From assembly GCA_001487125.1 (NCBI GenBank), contig LN913013.1, positions 496,001 to 560,000 of the forward strand: DNA of 64,000 nt, written 5' to 3'. Under the pieces are notes generated by a model, which was given only the letters and a program-made list of their open reading frames with translations, had not been told where the DNA came from and ran no database searches. This document shows positions 35,037-44,164 of the stretch, one piece after another. Origin of the DNA: Gabonibacter massiliensis. Lineage in GTDB: Bacteria > Bacteroidota > Bacteroidia > Bacteroidales > Marinifilaceae. The stretch's first letter is position 1. Every line of letters begins with the position of its first letter. Both the position numbers and the translations under genes were made by a program.

Positions 35037-35186
35037 GATTTATTGATTCTGTGATTTAATTTGAATCTTCTGATTGTAAATCGAATGCCTTATTTTAATC
35101 TACATCGTCAATCTTTTTAATCACCCAATCTCCCAATCACCTAATCTCCCAATCACCTAATCATTATATCCCTCAATCTCCCGATC
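35037..35186. repeat. Octamer-phased repeats, two facing copies (copies 4 and 5)
   Basis: Plus-orientation units GATT at 35037, 35045 and 35053 are followed by a minus-orientation array in which AATC (or a decayed form) ends at 35122, 35130, 35138, 35146, 35154, 35162, 35170, 35178 and 35186, exactly every 8 nt. TCCCAATCACCTAATC is exactly duplicated (35131-35146, 35147-35162). At 35097-35113 the reverse complement reads GATTGACGATGTAGATT, the same head as at 6038. It lies between converging genes; no classic hairpin terminator was seen. Confidence 0.85.
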
Positions 35187-35203
35187 ATTCTATCTTTCTG
35201 TTA

Positions 35204-36391
35204 TTAAAAAAGGGGAAGATTATAGATTAAGCCTAAAGAAAGTTGTGTGGTTGAATAATCCTTTGTACCGAATTGTTTTGCTCTATTCGTGTATTTGTAA
35301 GAACGTCCGATGTAAGCCAAATAGAAACGGAGGTTTTCTTTCGCGGGATAGAACTCGACTCCTCCGAAATAACCGTATGAAGTCTGGTATTTCCCTTTTT
35401 CCCGGTTCCGGTTTTGTTTGTACACAGAGGCTGTTTCGTACATTCCTTTTACAAACAGATTCCAACGCGGCCGGAAACGGTAGTTGAGTTTAGTCACGTA
35501 GGATTGATACCTGGTATACTCTGCGCAACTGGGATTTGTTTCCGTACGGGTGATATCGGAAATGATTTCCCGGCTGTCCAACTCTTCGTCCGAAAGTGTA
35601 AAATCTATATAGATATTCAATTTACCGAGGTTCAGTTGATTTCCTAAGACGTAGTAGAGACTACGAGTGTTGCGGGCTTGATTCAGTAGAGAAAAGGACC
35701 AGCGGGTAGCCCATTTGTTATCGAAAAAGCAGCCGTTCCAGTTTAGGGTATAGGCTAACGGAAACTTACTTTTCTCGATTCCTTCCGGTAACACCCCGTA
35801 GAGTTCTTCTAAAGAGCTGCAACGACTATTGACGATTTGAACCTGAATTTGTTGATTCGCGTTAAATTGATATATTCCGGTTACCCCGGTCATAAAGTCG
35901 AAATACATATAATCGATCATATCGCTATACTGGTAAATTTCGTGGGGATCGAGGTCGTATTCGAATCCGCCGTATGCGGCAGCCTGTTTACCTATTTTAA
36001 AAGAGAAGCGGTCCGAAAATTTGAGATCGATCATGGCGTAATCGATGGAGAGGGGAAGGTTATCCAGTTCGGCCGGGGTATTTTCCCGATTCAGGCGTTG
36101 ACGCCATCGATAGGAGAGCCAGGGGGTGATTTTTCCGCGGGCATCGATACGGAACTCTTTCATTTTGAATGCGGCTTGCTCGAGCCGATCGCCTTTGAAG
36201 TTAGCGTTGAATCCTACCTGCATGAGTATGGAGAGATTGAAATAATCGGTCTTCTTTTCCATGCCGCTGACCACTTCAAATAAAGATTTTCCGGACAGAG
36301 AGTCTTGTTCCGATAGATGCGATAGAAGGGTTTGTGAATGACTTCGGGAAAAAAATAACGACAGCAAAATAATAAACAAGGCGATTTTCAT
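35204..36391 (-). CDS. Outer-membrane beta-barrel protein, paralogue A
   Basis: 395 residues with a signal peptide (MKIALFIILLSLFFSRSHS) and strand-rich barrel sequence ending in LIYNLPLF. Clearly paralogous to the protein at 44263-45438: both share KxTPWLSYRWRQRLNR, EYxPxxxNLxF, FVKGMYETAS/FIKGMYETAS and the same C-terminal end. It looks like the phosphate-selective porin (OprO/OprP) type, but the substrate is not known. It has a strong promoter (36439-36469) and stands alone. Confidence 0.75.
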   Translation of the reverse strand: MKIALFIILLSLFFSRSHSQTLLSHLSEQDSLSGKSLFEVVSGMEKKTDYFNLSILMQVGFNANFKGDRLEQAAFKMKEFRIDARGKITPWLSYRWRQRLNRENTPAELDNLPLSIDYAMIDLKFSDRFSFKIGKQAAAYGGFEYDLDPHEIYQYSDMIDYMYFDFMTGVTGIYQFNANQQIQVQIVNSRCSSLEELYGVLPEGIEKSKFPLAYTLNWNGCFFDNKWATRWSFSLLNQARNTRSLYYVLGNQLNLGKLNIYIDFTLSDEELDSREIISDITRTETNPSCAEYTRYQSYVTKLNYRFRPRWNLFVKGMYETASVYKQNRNREKGKYQTSYGYFGGVEFYPAKENLRFYLAYIGRSYKYTNRAKQFGTKDYSTTQLSLGLIYNLPLF

Positions 36392-36438
36392 GAATAATTC
36401 TGTTTAACGTGTTTTTGGTAAAGTTCAATTAAAGGCCG

Positions 36439-36469
36439 CAAAAATAATACTATATTCCTCTTTTGCAAA
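36439..36469 (-). promoter_or_regulatory. Full Bacteroidetes promoter for paralogue A
   Basis: On the minus strand: TTTG (36469-36466), 19 nt, TATTTTTG (36446-36439). Both boxes match the consensus exactly. The leader would be about 40 nt. Confidence 0.75.
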
Positions 36470-36575
36470 ATAAATCGACCTTCCTGTAAGGAGAGTGGGC
36501 TATTCGAATAAAACAGGGGAGTCGGCCGTCGAAGGTTTGTAATCTCATAAAATTTGAAGATCCTTATTGATTGCA

Positions 36576-36660
36576 AAAATATCAAGAAATAAAAAATCCC
36601 GACTAATCCATGTCATGATTATTCGGAATTTAAACTTACAATGGTAGAAACGACGACCGA
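36576..36660 (+). repeat. Left copy of an imperfect direct repeat of about 85 bp
   Basis: It aligns without gaps to 38327-38411 at an offset of 1751 bp with few mismatches over the first 65 bases: AATATCAAGAAATAAAAAA, the stem-loop and TTTAAACTTAC. It continues less well into the region matching the first codons of the 38395 gene. The hairpin here is imperfect. On the minus strand it is followed by TTTTTTATTTC, so it can terminate the 36699-37811 gene. Confidence 0.8.
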
Positions 36661-36698
36661 CCCTAAAAGGGTTAATTTATAATCTCGTACATCTCTAT

Positions 36699-37811
36699 TT
36701 AAATCGTTAAATCCGCTTTATACAGCGTTAGACCCTCCTCGTTATACTCGCAGAAGTATACCGAACTACAATCATTGGATATCGTATAATAGCCTTTTTT
36801 CCTATTGGGCAACTCGAACTTTTTGATCGGGTTTAAATTCCAGTCGAACACGAATATCGCTTTTTTCCGTAGTCCTGATTCTTTGTCTTTTTCACTCAAA
36901 TAACCGTCAACCCCGCATAAAATGTATTTGTCGGTAACTTTCATTGCACCGATACTCAGATTCCTGTCGTTTATGGTAGTAAACGACGCTTCCTTCCCGT
37001 CCTTGCGTTGTATCTTCGTGTATCTTTTTTCGTTTACGACATTTCCATTGTTAATGTCGAACGTGTACATTATGAATTGATGATTCACGGAAAAAACAGC
37101 CGTATCATTATTTTTTACGGCAATAGAACCTTGGGCGTAAGCGTATTTTATCAGATCGTTTGCGGCTAATTGCTCTCCTTTTGCTTTCTCGATATCAAAA
37201 CTATCATAGATTATGGTTTCGTAAGCGTTTGCTTTGTTATTGTCAAATACAACAACCGATTTTTTATTGATCTCGTTTCTTTTTCCTATATCGTAAAATA
37301 AGACCGGACGTATTGTCGCGAGGGCAGAACCATTGGGAAGTTTGGTCATTCGAGATGCCAAAATACTATCCGGAGAGGTGGTCACGGAAAATTCTCTCTC
37401 TCCCGCAGGCATATTACTTACGATATCTTTTATAGCAAAGGTTTTTATCGTGTTTCGATTTGCGTAAAGTAGAACAGAATCACCCACCATGTTAAACCAC
37501 TCTAACTCGGCTAATTCATTGGCCGCATTTCCTCTCGAAGCAATTACGGCTAATTTCTCTCCCGTGTTTAAGTCATAACAGGAGCCGAAATCCTGTTTTC
37601 CTCTTTCGAAATGCCAAAGTACAGAATCATCGATCACGCAGCCCCCTCTTTCAAAAATGTCATATTTTTTAAAGGGCTTAAATTCTAATTTTTCGGTAAC
37701 GGGAAAATCTTCATCTATATTCGAGATCGGGGTAATCGAATTCTTTGCACTATTGCAGCTAAGAAGAAATGTAACGATTAAAATTGATGAAAATTGATTT
37801 TTTATTGTCAT
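36699..37811 (-). CDS. BF3164/6-bladed beta-propeller-like lipoprotein
   Basis: About 370 residues. The ATG at 37811 is chosen because it gives a lipoprotein signal ending SILIVTFLLSC and follows a full promoter; an upstream in-frame start would place the promoter inside the gene. The mature part shows repeated short strand blocks of the TolB-like/6-bladed propeller type, including RGGCVIDDSVLWHFERG, FVFDWNLNPIKKFELPN and YTISNDCSSVYFCEYNEEGL, as in BF3164-family lipoproteins. Lower GC than its neighbours. Function unknown; a surface or periplasmic binding role is a guess. Confidence 0.7.
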   Translation of the reverse strand: MTIKNQFSSILIVTFLLSCNSAKNSITPISNIDEDFPVTEKLEFKPFKKYDIFERGGCVIDDSVLWHFERGKQDFGSCYDLNTGEKLAVIASRGNAANELAELEWFNMVGDSVLLYANRNTIKTFAIKDIVSNMPAGEREFSVTTSPDSILASRMTKLPNGSALATIRPVLFYDIGKRNEINKKSVVVFDNNKANAYETIIYDSFDIEKAKGEQLAANDLIKYAYAQGSIAVKNNDTAVFSVNHQFIMYTFDINNGNVVNEKRYTKIQRKDGKEASFTTINDRNLSIGAMKVTDKYILCGVDGYLSEKDKESGLRKKAIFVFDWNLNPIKKFELPNRKKGYYTISNDCSSVYFCEYNEEGLTLYKADLTI

Positions 37812-37849
37812 AACTATGATATATTTAAAAATATAATAATAATTTTTTG

Positions 37850-37880
37850 CAAATATAAATATAATAATTAGTTTTGCAAA
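37850..37880 (-). promoter_or_regulatory. Full Bacteroidetes promoter for the propeller lipoprotein
   Basis: On the minus strand: TTTG (37880-37877), 19 nt, TATATTTG (37857-37850). This is an exact consensus with ideal spacing and confirms the 37811 start. Confidence 0.75.
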
Positions 37881-37917
37881 CCAATACATCTAATGTTGAT
37901 ATTTAAATTGAAAAATC

Positions 37918-38328
37918 ATGAAAAAGATTAGAAAAAATGCTTTAAAGTCATTCTTGTTTATCTGTTTAGGTTTGACTGTTACGACAATTGTATTTGCTGG
38001 CGCAAGGTTGACTGTTGGCCCTCCTGATCCTCCGGGGAAGCCCATTGCTGTTGAGGTATCGACTACCGGATGTCTATTAAGATATGAAGCACCCCGACAT
38101 GATGGAGGGTCACCGATTATGTGTTATATTATTGAAGGTCAGTATGATGGCTTTTTCTCCAGATGGGAAGATAAGGGTACGTCTTATACGACTGAACATA
38201 CCGTTAGTGATATGATTGAAGGATATACGGCAATATTTCGTGTTATAGCTAGAAATAAATATGGAGCAAGTAAGCCGTCAAAGGAGTCCAATGAAGTGAC
38301 ATTTGAAGATCCACACCCGTCGAAGTAA
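37918..38328 (+). CDS. Secreted single fibronectin type III domain protein
   Basis: 136 residues: a signal peptide (about 1-28) and one FN3 domain (about 36-128). Hallmarks are PPDPPGKPIAVEV, LLRYEAPRHDGGSPIMCYII, and AIFRVIARNKYGASKPS. This pattern (PPGKP, DGGSPI, FRV.A.N.YG.S.PS) is close to the A-band titin/twitchin type of animal FN3 rather than typical bacterial FN3 linkers. No catalytic domain is attached. It is divergent from the propeller lipoprotein in the same AT-rich module. Possible roles are binding to a host or surface protein; unknown. Confidence 0.75.
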   Translation: MKKIRKNALKSFLFICLGLTVTTIVFAGARLTVGPPDPPGKPIAVEVSTTGCLLRYEAPRHDGGSPIMCYIIEGQYDGFFSRWEDKGTSYTTEHTVSDMIEGYTAIFRVIARNKYGASKPSKESNEVTFEDPHPSK

Positions 38329-38411
38329 AATATCAAGAAATAAAAAATCCCGAATAATCCATATTATGATTATTCGGGATTTAAACTTACGATTATGGAA
38401 ACGACAGCCCT
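38327..38411 (+). repeat. Right copy of the imperfect direct repeat of about 85 bp
   Basis: This copy keeps a perfect 15-bp stem (38345-38359 with 38368-38382) and runs into the intact start of the 38395 gene (ATGGAAACGAC). Compare with 36576-36660. Confidence 0.8.
38345..38382. terminator. Perfect 15-bp stem-loop after the FN3 gene
   Basis: AAATCCCGAATAATC (38345-38359) pairs with GATTATTCGGGATTT (38368-38382), loop 8 nt. It is placed to end the FN3 transcript. Its T-rich side is on the minus strand, and it lies only 12 nt before the next ATG, so it may also affect that gene's expression. Confidence 0.65.
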
Positions 38412-41400
38412 TAAAACCGCTATATTTTACGAGAGCAAGTTAGTAAAAAGAAGCTGGTTATTTTACCTCTTTATCCTCGGGCTATTGGGATACACGTCAG
38501 GCATTCTGATCCCGTGGGATATTCATCGTGTCGTGTGGTGGGATATCGCGTTCGCTTCTTCCATTCCTTTACGCGGGATTTACTTTTTAAACCTGTTTCA
38601 ATCCGTGATCGTCACCTTTATAGCCTGTGATATTCATAGAAAGCGGAAAAAAGCGGAAACCCGGGAGGTCTTTTCCGTGCGACCTATCGGTAACGGCCGA
38701 TCTTTCCTCGGGGAATCCTTAGGAATTTTTATCCCATTTTTAGTAATCGATGTTATTTTCATGATTATTTGCGTGTTTATCAACATGTTCATGCCAGACT
38801 CGCCTGTAAACCCCCTGGTAAATCTTTTTTATCTTCTCACGTACGTGTTACCCACGCTTATTTTTATCACCGGGCTCTCCTTGATCGTGAACAGGTTAGT
38901 CAAATACCCGTTTGTCAGTTGGCTTATCCTGTTAGCTTTTCTCTATTTCGCGTACACTTACCTGACGACACCTCTTCACGGGATACTTGATTTCCGGGGA
39001 AGTCTGTTGCCTGACTCTTTTTCCACTATCGTTGGATTCATGCATCTCGGGGATTATCTGCTTCAGCGGGGGGTTTTTTTACTATTGGGAACAAGTTTTC
39101 TCTATTTTGCCGTTTTGTTCACGAAGAGACTTCCCGGTGTTCCCGGCCGAAGACGCTATTTTATCGTTCCGGCCTCCCTGTTTTTAGTAATTGCTATAGG
39201 TCTCGGGTTTTTCTATATTGAAAAGTTTCGAACCCGTTTTAAAAATAGAATCGAATACCGTGCGGTCTTTCTTAAATACGATGAATACCCCAAGGCACGG
39301 GTACTCGAGCACGATATCACTTATCGACCCATGGGAGATAATTTCTCGGCAACAAGCCGGATGAAGATCCAAAACCGGAAAAAAGTAACAATGGATCGGC
39401 TTCTGCTCTTTTTAAACCCGGGATTAAAGATCGACAAGCTTGAATCCGGGGGACAAAACCTTTCCTTTCACAGGGATCGGCAGGTGATCGTTATCGAGCG
39501 TCCCCTGGCTCCCGGGGAAAATATCGAGATAGAGATGGAGTACGAGGGATGTATCGACGAGGATATTTACCAGGTAAACATTCCGGACGAGGATTTCTTT
39601 TCTCCCGTCATGTATAGTTCCCGCGGAGAAAATTACGGCAAGCGTTCGGCTTTTGTATCGGGTAAATACACTTTGCTTTTGCCGCCATTGATGTGGTACC
39701 CGATGGCGGTTGCCCCGGTCGGGTTGCAGGCGTCCAGTGAGACCGATTTCACGGATTACACCCTCCATGTCAAGAAACCGGGGGATATGACCGTTTTATC
39801 GCAAGGCAAACCGACGAGTGAGGGAGATAAGGTCACGTTCCATAATCTACAAAACCTGACGGGGTTAAGCCTTTGTATCGGGAAATACGAGAAAAGAGCG
39901 ATCACCGTCGATTCTCTTACCGTCGAGTTTTACACTTACCCGGGAAATGATTTTTACCTGAAATTCCTCGATGAGTGGGAGGAGTTGGAAGAAGACAACC
40001 CGGAGCGGGAGAGAAATTTAACGAGGATATTTAATCGATGCAAAGCTATCATCGAGGAGGGTAAGCCCAATCCTTACCCCTTTCACTATTTCAAGCTGGT
40101 CGAGGTTCCAGTATCTTTTCTGAACAGTGTGCCGTTCAGCGATAACATTCAACCGGAAATAGCGTTTTTCGAGGAACGATTTTGCACGAAGACCCATAGA
40201 AAACCCGGTACTCTTTCCGGGAGGTCTTCCAGAGACATGAGTGTACAGGAATACATGCTGTACAACGATATGCCCTATTACTTGGATCGGGTAAACACGA
40301 GTCATATTTTCACGGACCACAATCGAAGTATAACCTCCGACCGGTATAGGGGGATGGACTTGATATTCAATCAAATGATACAGCCGGAAGAAGTCAGATT
40401 AAATATAACGCCGAAAATATTGAATCGTATCGTGGAAAAAGGATTGGAAGGGGTCATCACGGAAGGGTATAGCCCGGAGCAAAGCATCGCCATTTCATTA
40501 AAAGTTTCTCATTTATTGGGTTACCTCACGACGATTACCACCTGGGACTCCCTGACCCGGTTTACACGGGAATTTAGCGAGCGTGCCCGTTTCCGGGAAG
40601 CGGACTTCGACTCGTTTGTCGAGGAGTTCGAACGGCGTTTCGGGCAGAACATCAAGGAATACATGGACGAGTGGTACGCGAGTCGTCAACTTCCCCTGTT
40701 ATCGATAAAAGATCTCTCCTGTAAAACGACAAAAGAGACACAAGTCATCGATTTCAAGGTCGGCAATTTCAGTGAAACGGAAGGTATCGTTTCGGTCATT
40801 ACACGCGGTTGGACGCAAAGCGGGGAAGAGACGATCGTAAATTGCCGGGGTTACCGGATCGAACCCGGGGGATGTAAACGAATCGTCGTTCATGAAAACT
40901 TGAGATATTCCCTGAAATTAACCACGAACTACTCGGGCAATTTACCGAAAAATATTTTATTGAATAGGGGGGAGTCACCCTTGTCGGGTCCTGTACCCAA
41001 AGAAGGGGTTATCCCGCTCGATAGGGATCAATTCTACCCCCCGGGGGAGATTGTCGTGGACAACGAGGACGAGAACTTCCAGTTGATCGATTCGGCAAAC
41101 AACCGGAAACGATTGGCGGATCTGATCAAAAGCGAGGACAATCAAGAATACTTTTTCGCAGGTTGTAATATTAAGGCTAACGCCTGGGGGGGGCCAGCCT
41201 TAGAAAATGGATTAAATAAGGCTTACGGCGAGTATATTCGGAGCGCTTTTACAAAAGCCGTCGGCACGGGACAATTCAAGGCCGAATGGACGGCAAGTCT
41301 TCCGGAAGCAGGCAAATACGAGATATTTATCCATCGGCCTCATGTAGAGACACAGAACATAGATCAATATACAACCGATTACCCGGGGATGAAAAACTAC

Positions 41401-41616
41401 TATACCGTCTACACTTCAGGGGGAAAGGAAGAAATCGTCTTAGAAGTTCAAAAAGGCGATCCGGCATGGTTATCCCTGGGTACCTTTTCCTTACCGGCAG
41501 GTGCATCCCGTGTCGTGTTGGATGACCGGGGAGTTCCTCCTATCGAAAGTGATGGCGGGTTGAAGTATGCCCAATTAGTCGTGGCCGACGCCGTTAAATG
41601 GGTAAAGCTAAAGTAA
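38395..41616 (+). CDS. ABC-2-like membrane domain fused to M1-like and golvesin-like domains
   Basis: 1073 residues. The N-terminal part (about 15-275) has seven or eight membrane segments of the ABC-2 permease type. The middle (about 290-760) resembles the N-terminal and catalytic-like regions of M1 aminopeptidases, but the zinc motif HExxH is not found, so it is probably not a peptidase. The C-terminal part (about 895-1073) is a golvesin/xanthan-lyase-type module: EIVVDNEDENFQL, SLPEAGKYEIFIHRP, LSLGTFSLPAGASRVVL and VVADAVKWVKL. No ABC ATPase gene is adjacent. Its first codons are partly duplicated at 36641. Function unknown; an exporter-linked or surface-remodelling role is a guess. Confidence 0.7.
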   Translation: METTALKTAIFYESKLVKRSWLFYLFILGLLGYTSGILIPWDIHRVVWWDIAFASSIPLRGIYFLNLFQSVIVTFIACDIHRKRKKAETREVFSVRPIGNGRSFLGESLGIFIPFLVIDVIFMIICVFINMFMPDSPVNPLVNLFYLLTYVLPTLIFITGLSLIVNRLVKYPFVSWLILLAFLYFAYTYLTTPLHGILDFRGSLLPDSFSTIVGFMHLGDYLLQRGVFLLLGTSFLYFAVLFTKRLPGVPGRRRYFIVPASLFLVIAIGLGFFYIEKFRTRFKNRIEYRAVFLKYDEYPKARVLEHDITYRPMGDNFSATSRMKIQNRKKVTMDRLLLFLNPGLKIDKLESGGQNLSFHRDRQVIVIERPLAPGENIEIEMEYEGCIDEDIYQVNIPDEDFFSPVMYSSRGENYGKRSAFVSGKYTLLLPPLMWYPMAVAPVGLQASSETDFTDYTLHVKKPGDMTVLSQGKPTSEGDKVTFHNLQNLTGLSLCIGKYEKRAITVDSLTVEFYTYPGNDFYLKFLDEWEELEEDNPERERNLTRIFNRCKAIIEEGKPNPYPFHYFKLVEVPVSFLNSVPFSDNIQPEIAFFEERFCTKTHRKPGTLSGRSSRDMSVQEYMLYNDMPYYLDRVNTSHIFTDHNRSITSDRYRGMDLIFNQMIQPEEVRLNITPKILNRIVEKGLEGVITEGYSPEQSIAISLKVSHLLGYLTTITTWDSLTRFTREFSERARFREADFDSFVEEFERRFGQNIKEYMDEWYASRQLPLLSIKDLSCKTTKETQVIDFKVGNFSETEGIVSVITRGWTQSGEETIVNCRGYRIEPGGCKRIVVHENLRYSLKLTTNYSGNLPKNILLNRGESPLSGPVPKEGVIPLDRDQFYPPGEIVVDNEDENFQLIDSANNRKRLADLIKSEDNQEYFFAGCNIKANAWGGPALENGLNKAYGEYIRSAFTKAVGTGQFKAEWTASLPEAGKYEIFIHRPHVETQNIDQYTTDYPGMKNYYTVYTSGGKEEIVLEVQKGDPAWLSLGTFSLPAGASRVVLDDRGVPPIESDGGLKYAQLVVADAVKWVKLK

Positions 41617-41714
41617 TAATGAAAATTTAATGTTATGAGATGAATCTTCGGATTATAATACGCTTTATCTTTGTTTTTTTCGAAATCGAGATTTTGAGAG
41701 AAAGGGATAGTGAC

Positions 41715-41745
41715 AAAAAATCATACACTCGTTGTATGATTTTTT
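41715..41745. terminator. Bidirectional intrinsic terminator
   Basis: AAAAAATCATAC (41715-41726) pairs with GTATGATTTTTT (41734-41745), loop 7 nt. It ends the large membrane-protein gene. A TATCTTTG box at 41666-41673 lies just before it, so a short transcript or attenuator is also conceivable. Confidence 0.8.
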
Positions 41746-41846
41746 GATAGGATAAGAGAACCGTTCGAGCGTACCTTGTTGGCAATAAACAGGTTGTTTT
41801 TATGGCATAAGGGTTGATAATTCTCTTTGGACTAAAGATAATCCGT

Positions 41847-44153
41847 ATGAATTTATCGAATTTAAAAATATTTTTTAGAAACCTGCAGAGAAATAAGCTC
41901 TATACTGCTATCACCGTTTCGGGTTTTGCCTTTTCCATGGCTTTTGTTATCTTGTTGAGCGTATATATTCATCAGGAACTGTCGGTAGATAATTTCCATA
42001 GTAAGAAGGATAGGATTTACAGGGCGATTGCCGATTACGGTTCTTATTTCGGCACTTTGGTGGGAGGGGAGTTGGCTTCAAAATATCCGGAAATCGAATC
42101 GTATACCCGAATCTTTCAGCAAAATGTAATTGTTACCGACGAACAGGGGCAGAAGTCGGACATAAATATTCTTATGGCGGATTCCTCTTTTTTTAATATT
42201 TTCTCTTTTCGTTTGTTGGAGGGAGATCCGGATGAAGTATTGTGTACGGCTCAAAGTATTGTTTTAACCCGCTCTTATGCAAGAAAGCTGTTCGGAAACG
42301 GATCGGCTCTCGGACAGGAGGTGGAACTCGATGAACAGCACCGGTTGAAGGTAACCGGGATCATGGAAGATTTGCCGAAAAATACTCATTTTAACGCTTG
42401 TGATGCCGTGGTTAACTTTGAGTATCTTGCTCGTATGTGGGGGAGTCCGGAACTATTGAAAAACAATGATAACAACTCTTTCGGACTCTATTTTTTGACT
42501 AAACCGGGTACCGATTTGATCTCGAAGATTCCCCGAATATTGACTGATTTTAAGGAGAGTTATTGGATTTATAAGTCGGGTAGGGCGAAAATTTTCGATT
42601 TGCAACCTTTACAGGATATTTATTTCAGCGAATATGACGGGGTCGCTACCCACGGAAACAGTAAAGTGTTGGTCAGTATATTGACGGCAATTGTGGTTAT
42701 TATTTTTCTTTTGGCGTTGATTAATTACAACAATCTGTCGGTGGCCCGTGCCGGATTTCGGGCGAAGGAGGCTGCCGTGAAAAAAATGCTGGGGGCTGGT
42801 AACACCAATCTTTACAAACAGTTTATCGGAGAGTCCGTTTGGCTTTGCATGCTTGCTTTTATCATAGCTGCGATATTGGCTGTAAGTATGGAGCCTTTGT
42901 TCAATACCTTGTTGGAGACTGAAATATCTATCAAAGACCATTTCTCTCTTTTTAATCTTATCGGTATTCTGGGATTTGTCGTTTTGACGGGTATCGTTGC
43001 CGGCATTATGCCTGCCTGGATGGTTACCCGTTTTAATTCCGTGGAGGTGGTTAAAGGGATGTTTCACCGGAAGAGCAAGAGCGTGTACGGTAAGGTATTG
43101 ATCTGTTTCCAATTTGTAGTGACGATCGTTTTAATTATCGGCACCTTGGTGATTCGGGGACAAACGGATTATATGCGAAATTATTATTTGGGTTTTGACA
43201 AAGAGAACGTTATTTGGTTGACGAACAGGATAAATTATGGCCAGGATGCCGGATTCAGAAGCGAATTATCTCAATTGCCGGAAGTAAAAAGCTGTACTTT
43301 CTCTTCGGGAGCTCCCGGTTTTTGGGGAGATAACAACACGTTTGAATCCGAAGGTAAGTGGATCGGTTTTACCGTTTATTGTACGGATACGGCCTTCTTT
43401 TCTGTTTTCAATATACCGGTGACTCCTACCGGGATAACGGGTCCGGGGGTTTATCTGAATCGTACGGCCGTAAAAAACCTGGAACTGGAAGGTGAACCTA
43501 CTTCATACAAACGGAATGGGCGGCTTATTCCCATCTTGGGGATTATGGATGATTTTCATTTCGCCGGATTTAAAGAGGCGATGGGGCCGTTAGAGGTGTC
43601 GTTCGGTAATAGATTTGGCAGATCTTTGATTCTGGTGAGGGTTACCGGAAACCCGATAAAGGCATATGAACGGGTAAAGAGCGTGTACGCGAAATTCATC
43701 GAAGGACGTCCTTATGGTTCCGGTTTCTTGGACGATAGAATTAATTTGTGGTACAAAGAGGGCGAACGTACCGCTTCTTTGGTAGGTATTTTTTGTTTGT
43801 TAGCCGTTATGTTGAGCATGATGGGTATATTGGCTATGTCCACTTATTTTATTCAACAACGATTGCGGGAGATCGGCTTACGCCGGGTAAACGGAGCTTC
43901 GATCCGGGAAGTACTGAGGATGTTGATATCCGGTTTTCTCCGGTGGATTCTGTTTGCTTTCGTGATTGCTTGTCCGATCGGTTGGTGGGCGACGGACTAC
44001 TGGTTATCCGGGTATGTATACCGAATCGGGATTAGTTGGTGGATATTTGTTGTCGCCGGTATTTTTGCTTGTATCGTGGCCTTATTGATGGTGGGTTGGC
44101 AAAGTTACAAAGCGGCTACTCTTAATCCGGTGCATTCGCTGAAAAGCGAATAA
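41847..44153 (+). CDS. FtsX/MacB-family ABC transporter permease
   Basis: 768 residues with the start at 41847 (MNLSNLKIFFRNLQRNKLYT), the usual opening of this family; an upstream in-frame start at 41814 adds only a non-conserved leader. Pattern: membrane helix 1, a periplasmic MacB_PCD domain (about 45-245), three helices with the FtsX motif around KEAAVKKMLGAGNTNLYKQF, a second periplasmic domain, and a second FtsX unit (LREIGLRRVNGASIREVL). The cognate ATPase is not adjacent. Such Bacteroidota permeases often work with ATPases encoded elsewhere. Substrate unknown. Confidence 0.88.
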   Translation: MNLSNLKIFFRNLQRNKLYTAITVSGFAFSMAFVILLSVYIHQELSVDNFHSKKDRIYRAIADYGSYFGTLVGGELASKYPEIESYTRIFQQNVIVTDEQGQKSDINILMADSSFFNIFSFRLLEGDPDEVLCTAQSIVLTRSYARKLFGNGSALGQEVELDEQHRLKVTGIMEDLPKNTHFNACDAVVNFEYLARMWGSPELLKNNDNNSFGLYFLTKPGTDLISKIPRILTDFKESYWIYKSGRAKIFDLQPLQDIYFSEYDGVATHGNSKVLVSILTAIVVIIFLLALINYNNLSVARAGFRAKEAAVKKMLGAGNTNLYKQFIGESVWLCMLAFIIAAILAVSMEPLFNTLLETEISIKDHFSLFNLIGILGFVVLTGIVAGIMPAWMVTRFNSVEVVKGMFHRKSKSVYGKVLICFQFVVTIVLIIGTLVIRGQTDYMRNYYLGFDKENVIWLTNRINYGQDAGFRSELSQLPEVKSCTFSSGAPGFWGDNNTFESEGKWIGFTVYCTDTAFFSVFNIPVTPTGITGPGVYLNRTAVKNLELEGEPTSYKRNGRLIPILGIMDDFHFAGFKEAMGPLEVSFGNRFGRSLILVRVTGNPIKAYERVKSVYAKFIEGRPYGSGFLDDRINLWYKEGERTASLVGIFCLLAVMLSMMGILAMSTYFIQQRLREIGLRRVNGASIREVLRMLISGFLRWILFAFVIACPIGWWATDYWLSGYVYRIGISWWIFVVAGIFACIVALLMVGWQSYKAATLNPVHSLKSE

Positions 44154-44164
44154 TCCGAATAGAT

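Larger units (their letters stand above)
36392..36698. other. Spacer with promoter and left copy of the direct repeat
   Basis: 307 nt without a gene. It holds the porin promoter (36439-36469) and the left imperfect repeat (36576-36660), which ends with a decayed copy of the start of the 38395 gene (ATGGTAGAAACGAC). Confidence 0.6.

Noticed and set aside
36576-38411. Insertion sequence flanked by repeats
   Set aside because: No transposase is present, and the repeats are direct, imperfect and include a gene start, so a classic IS is not supported.
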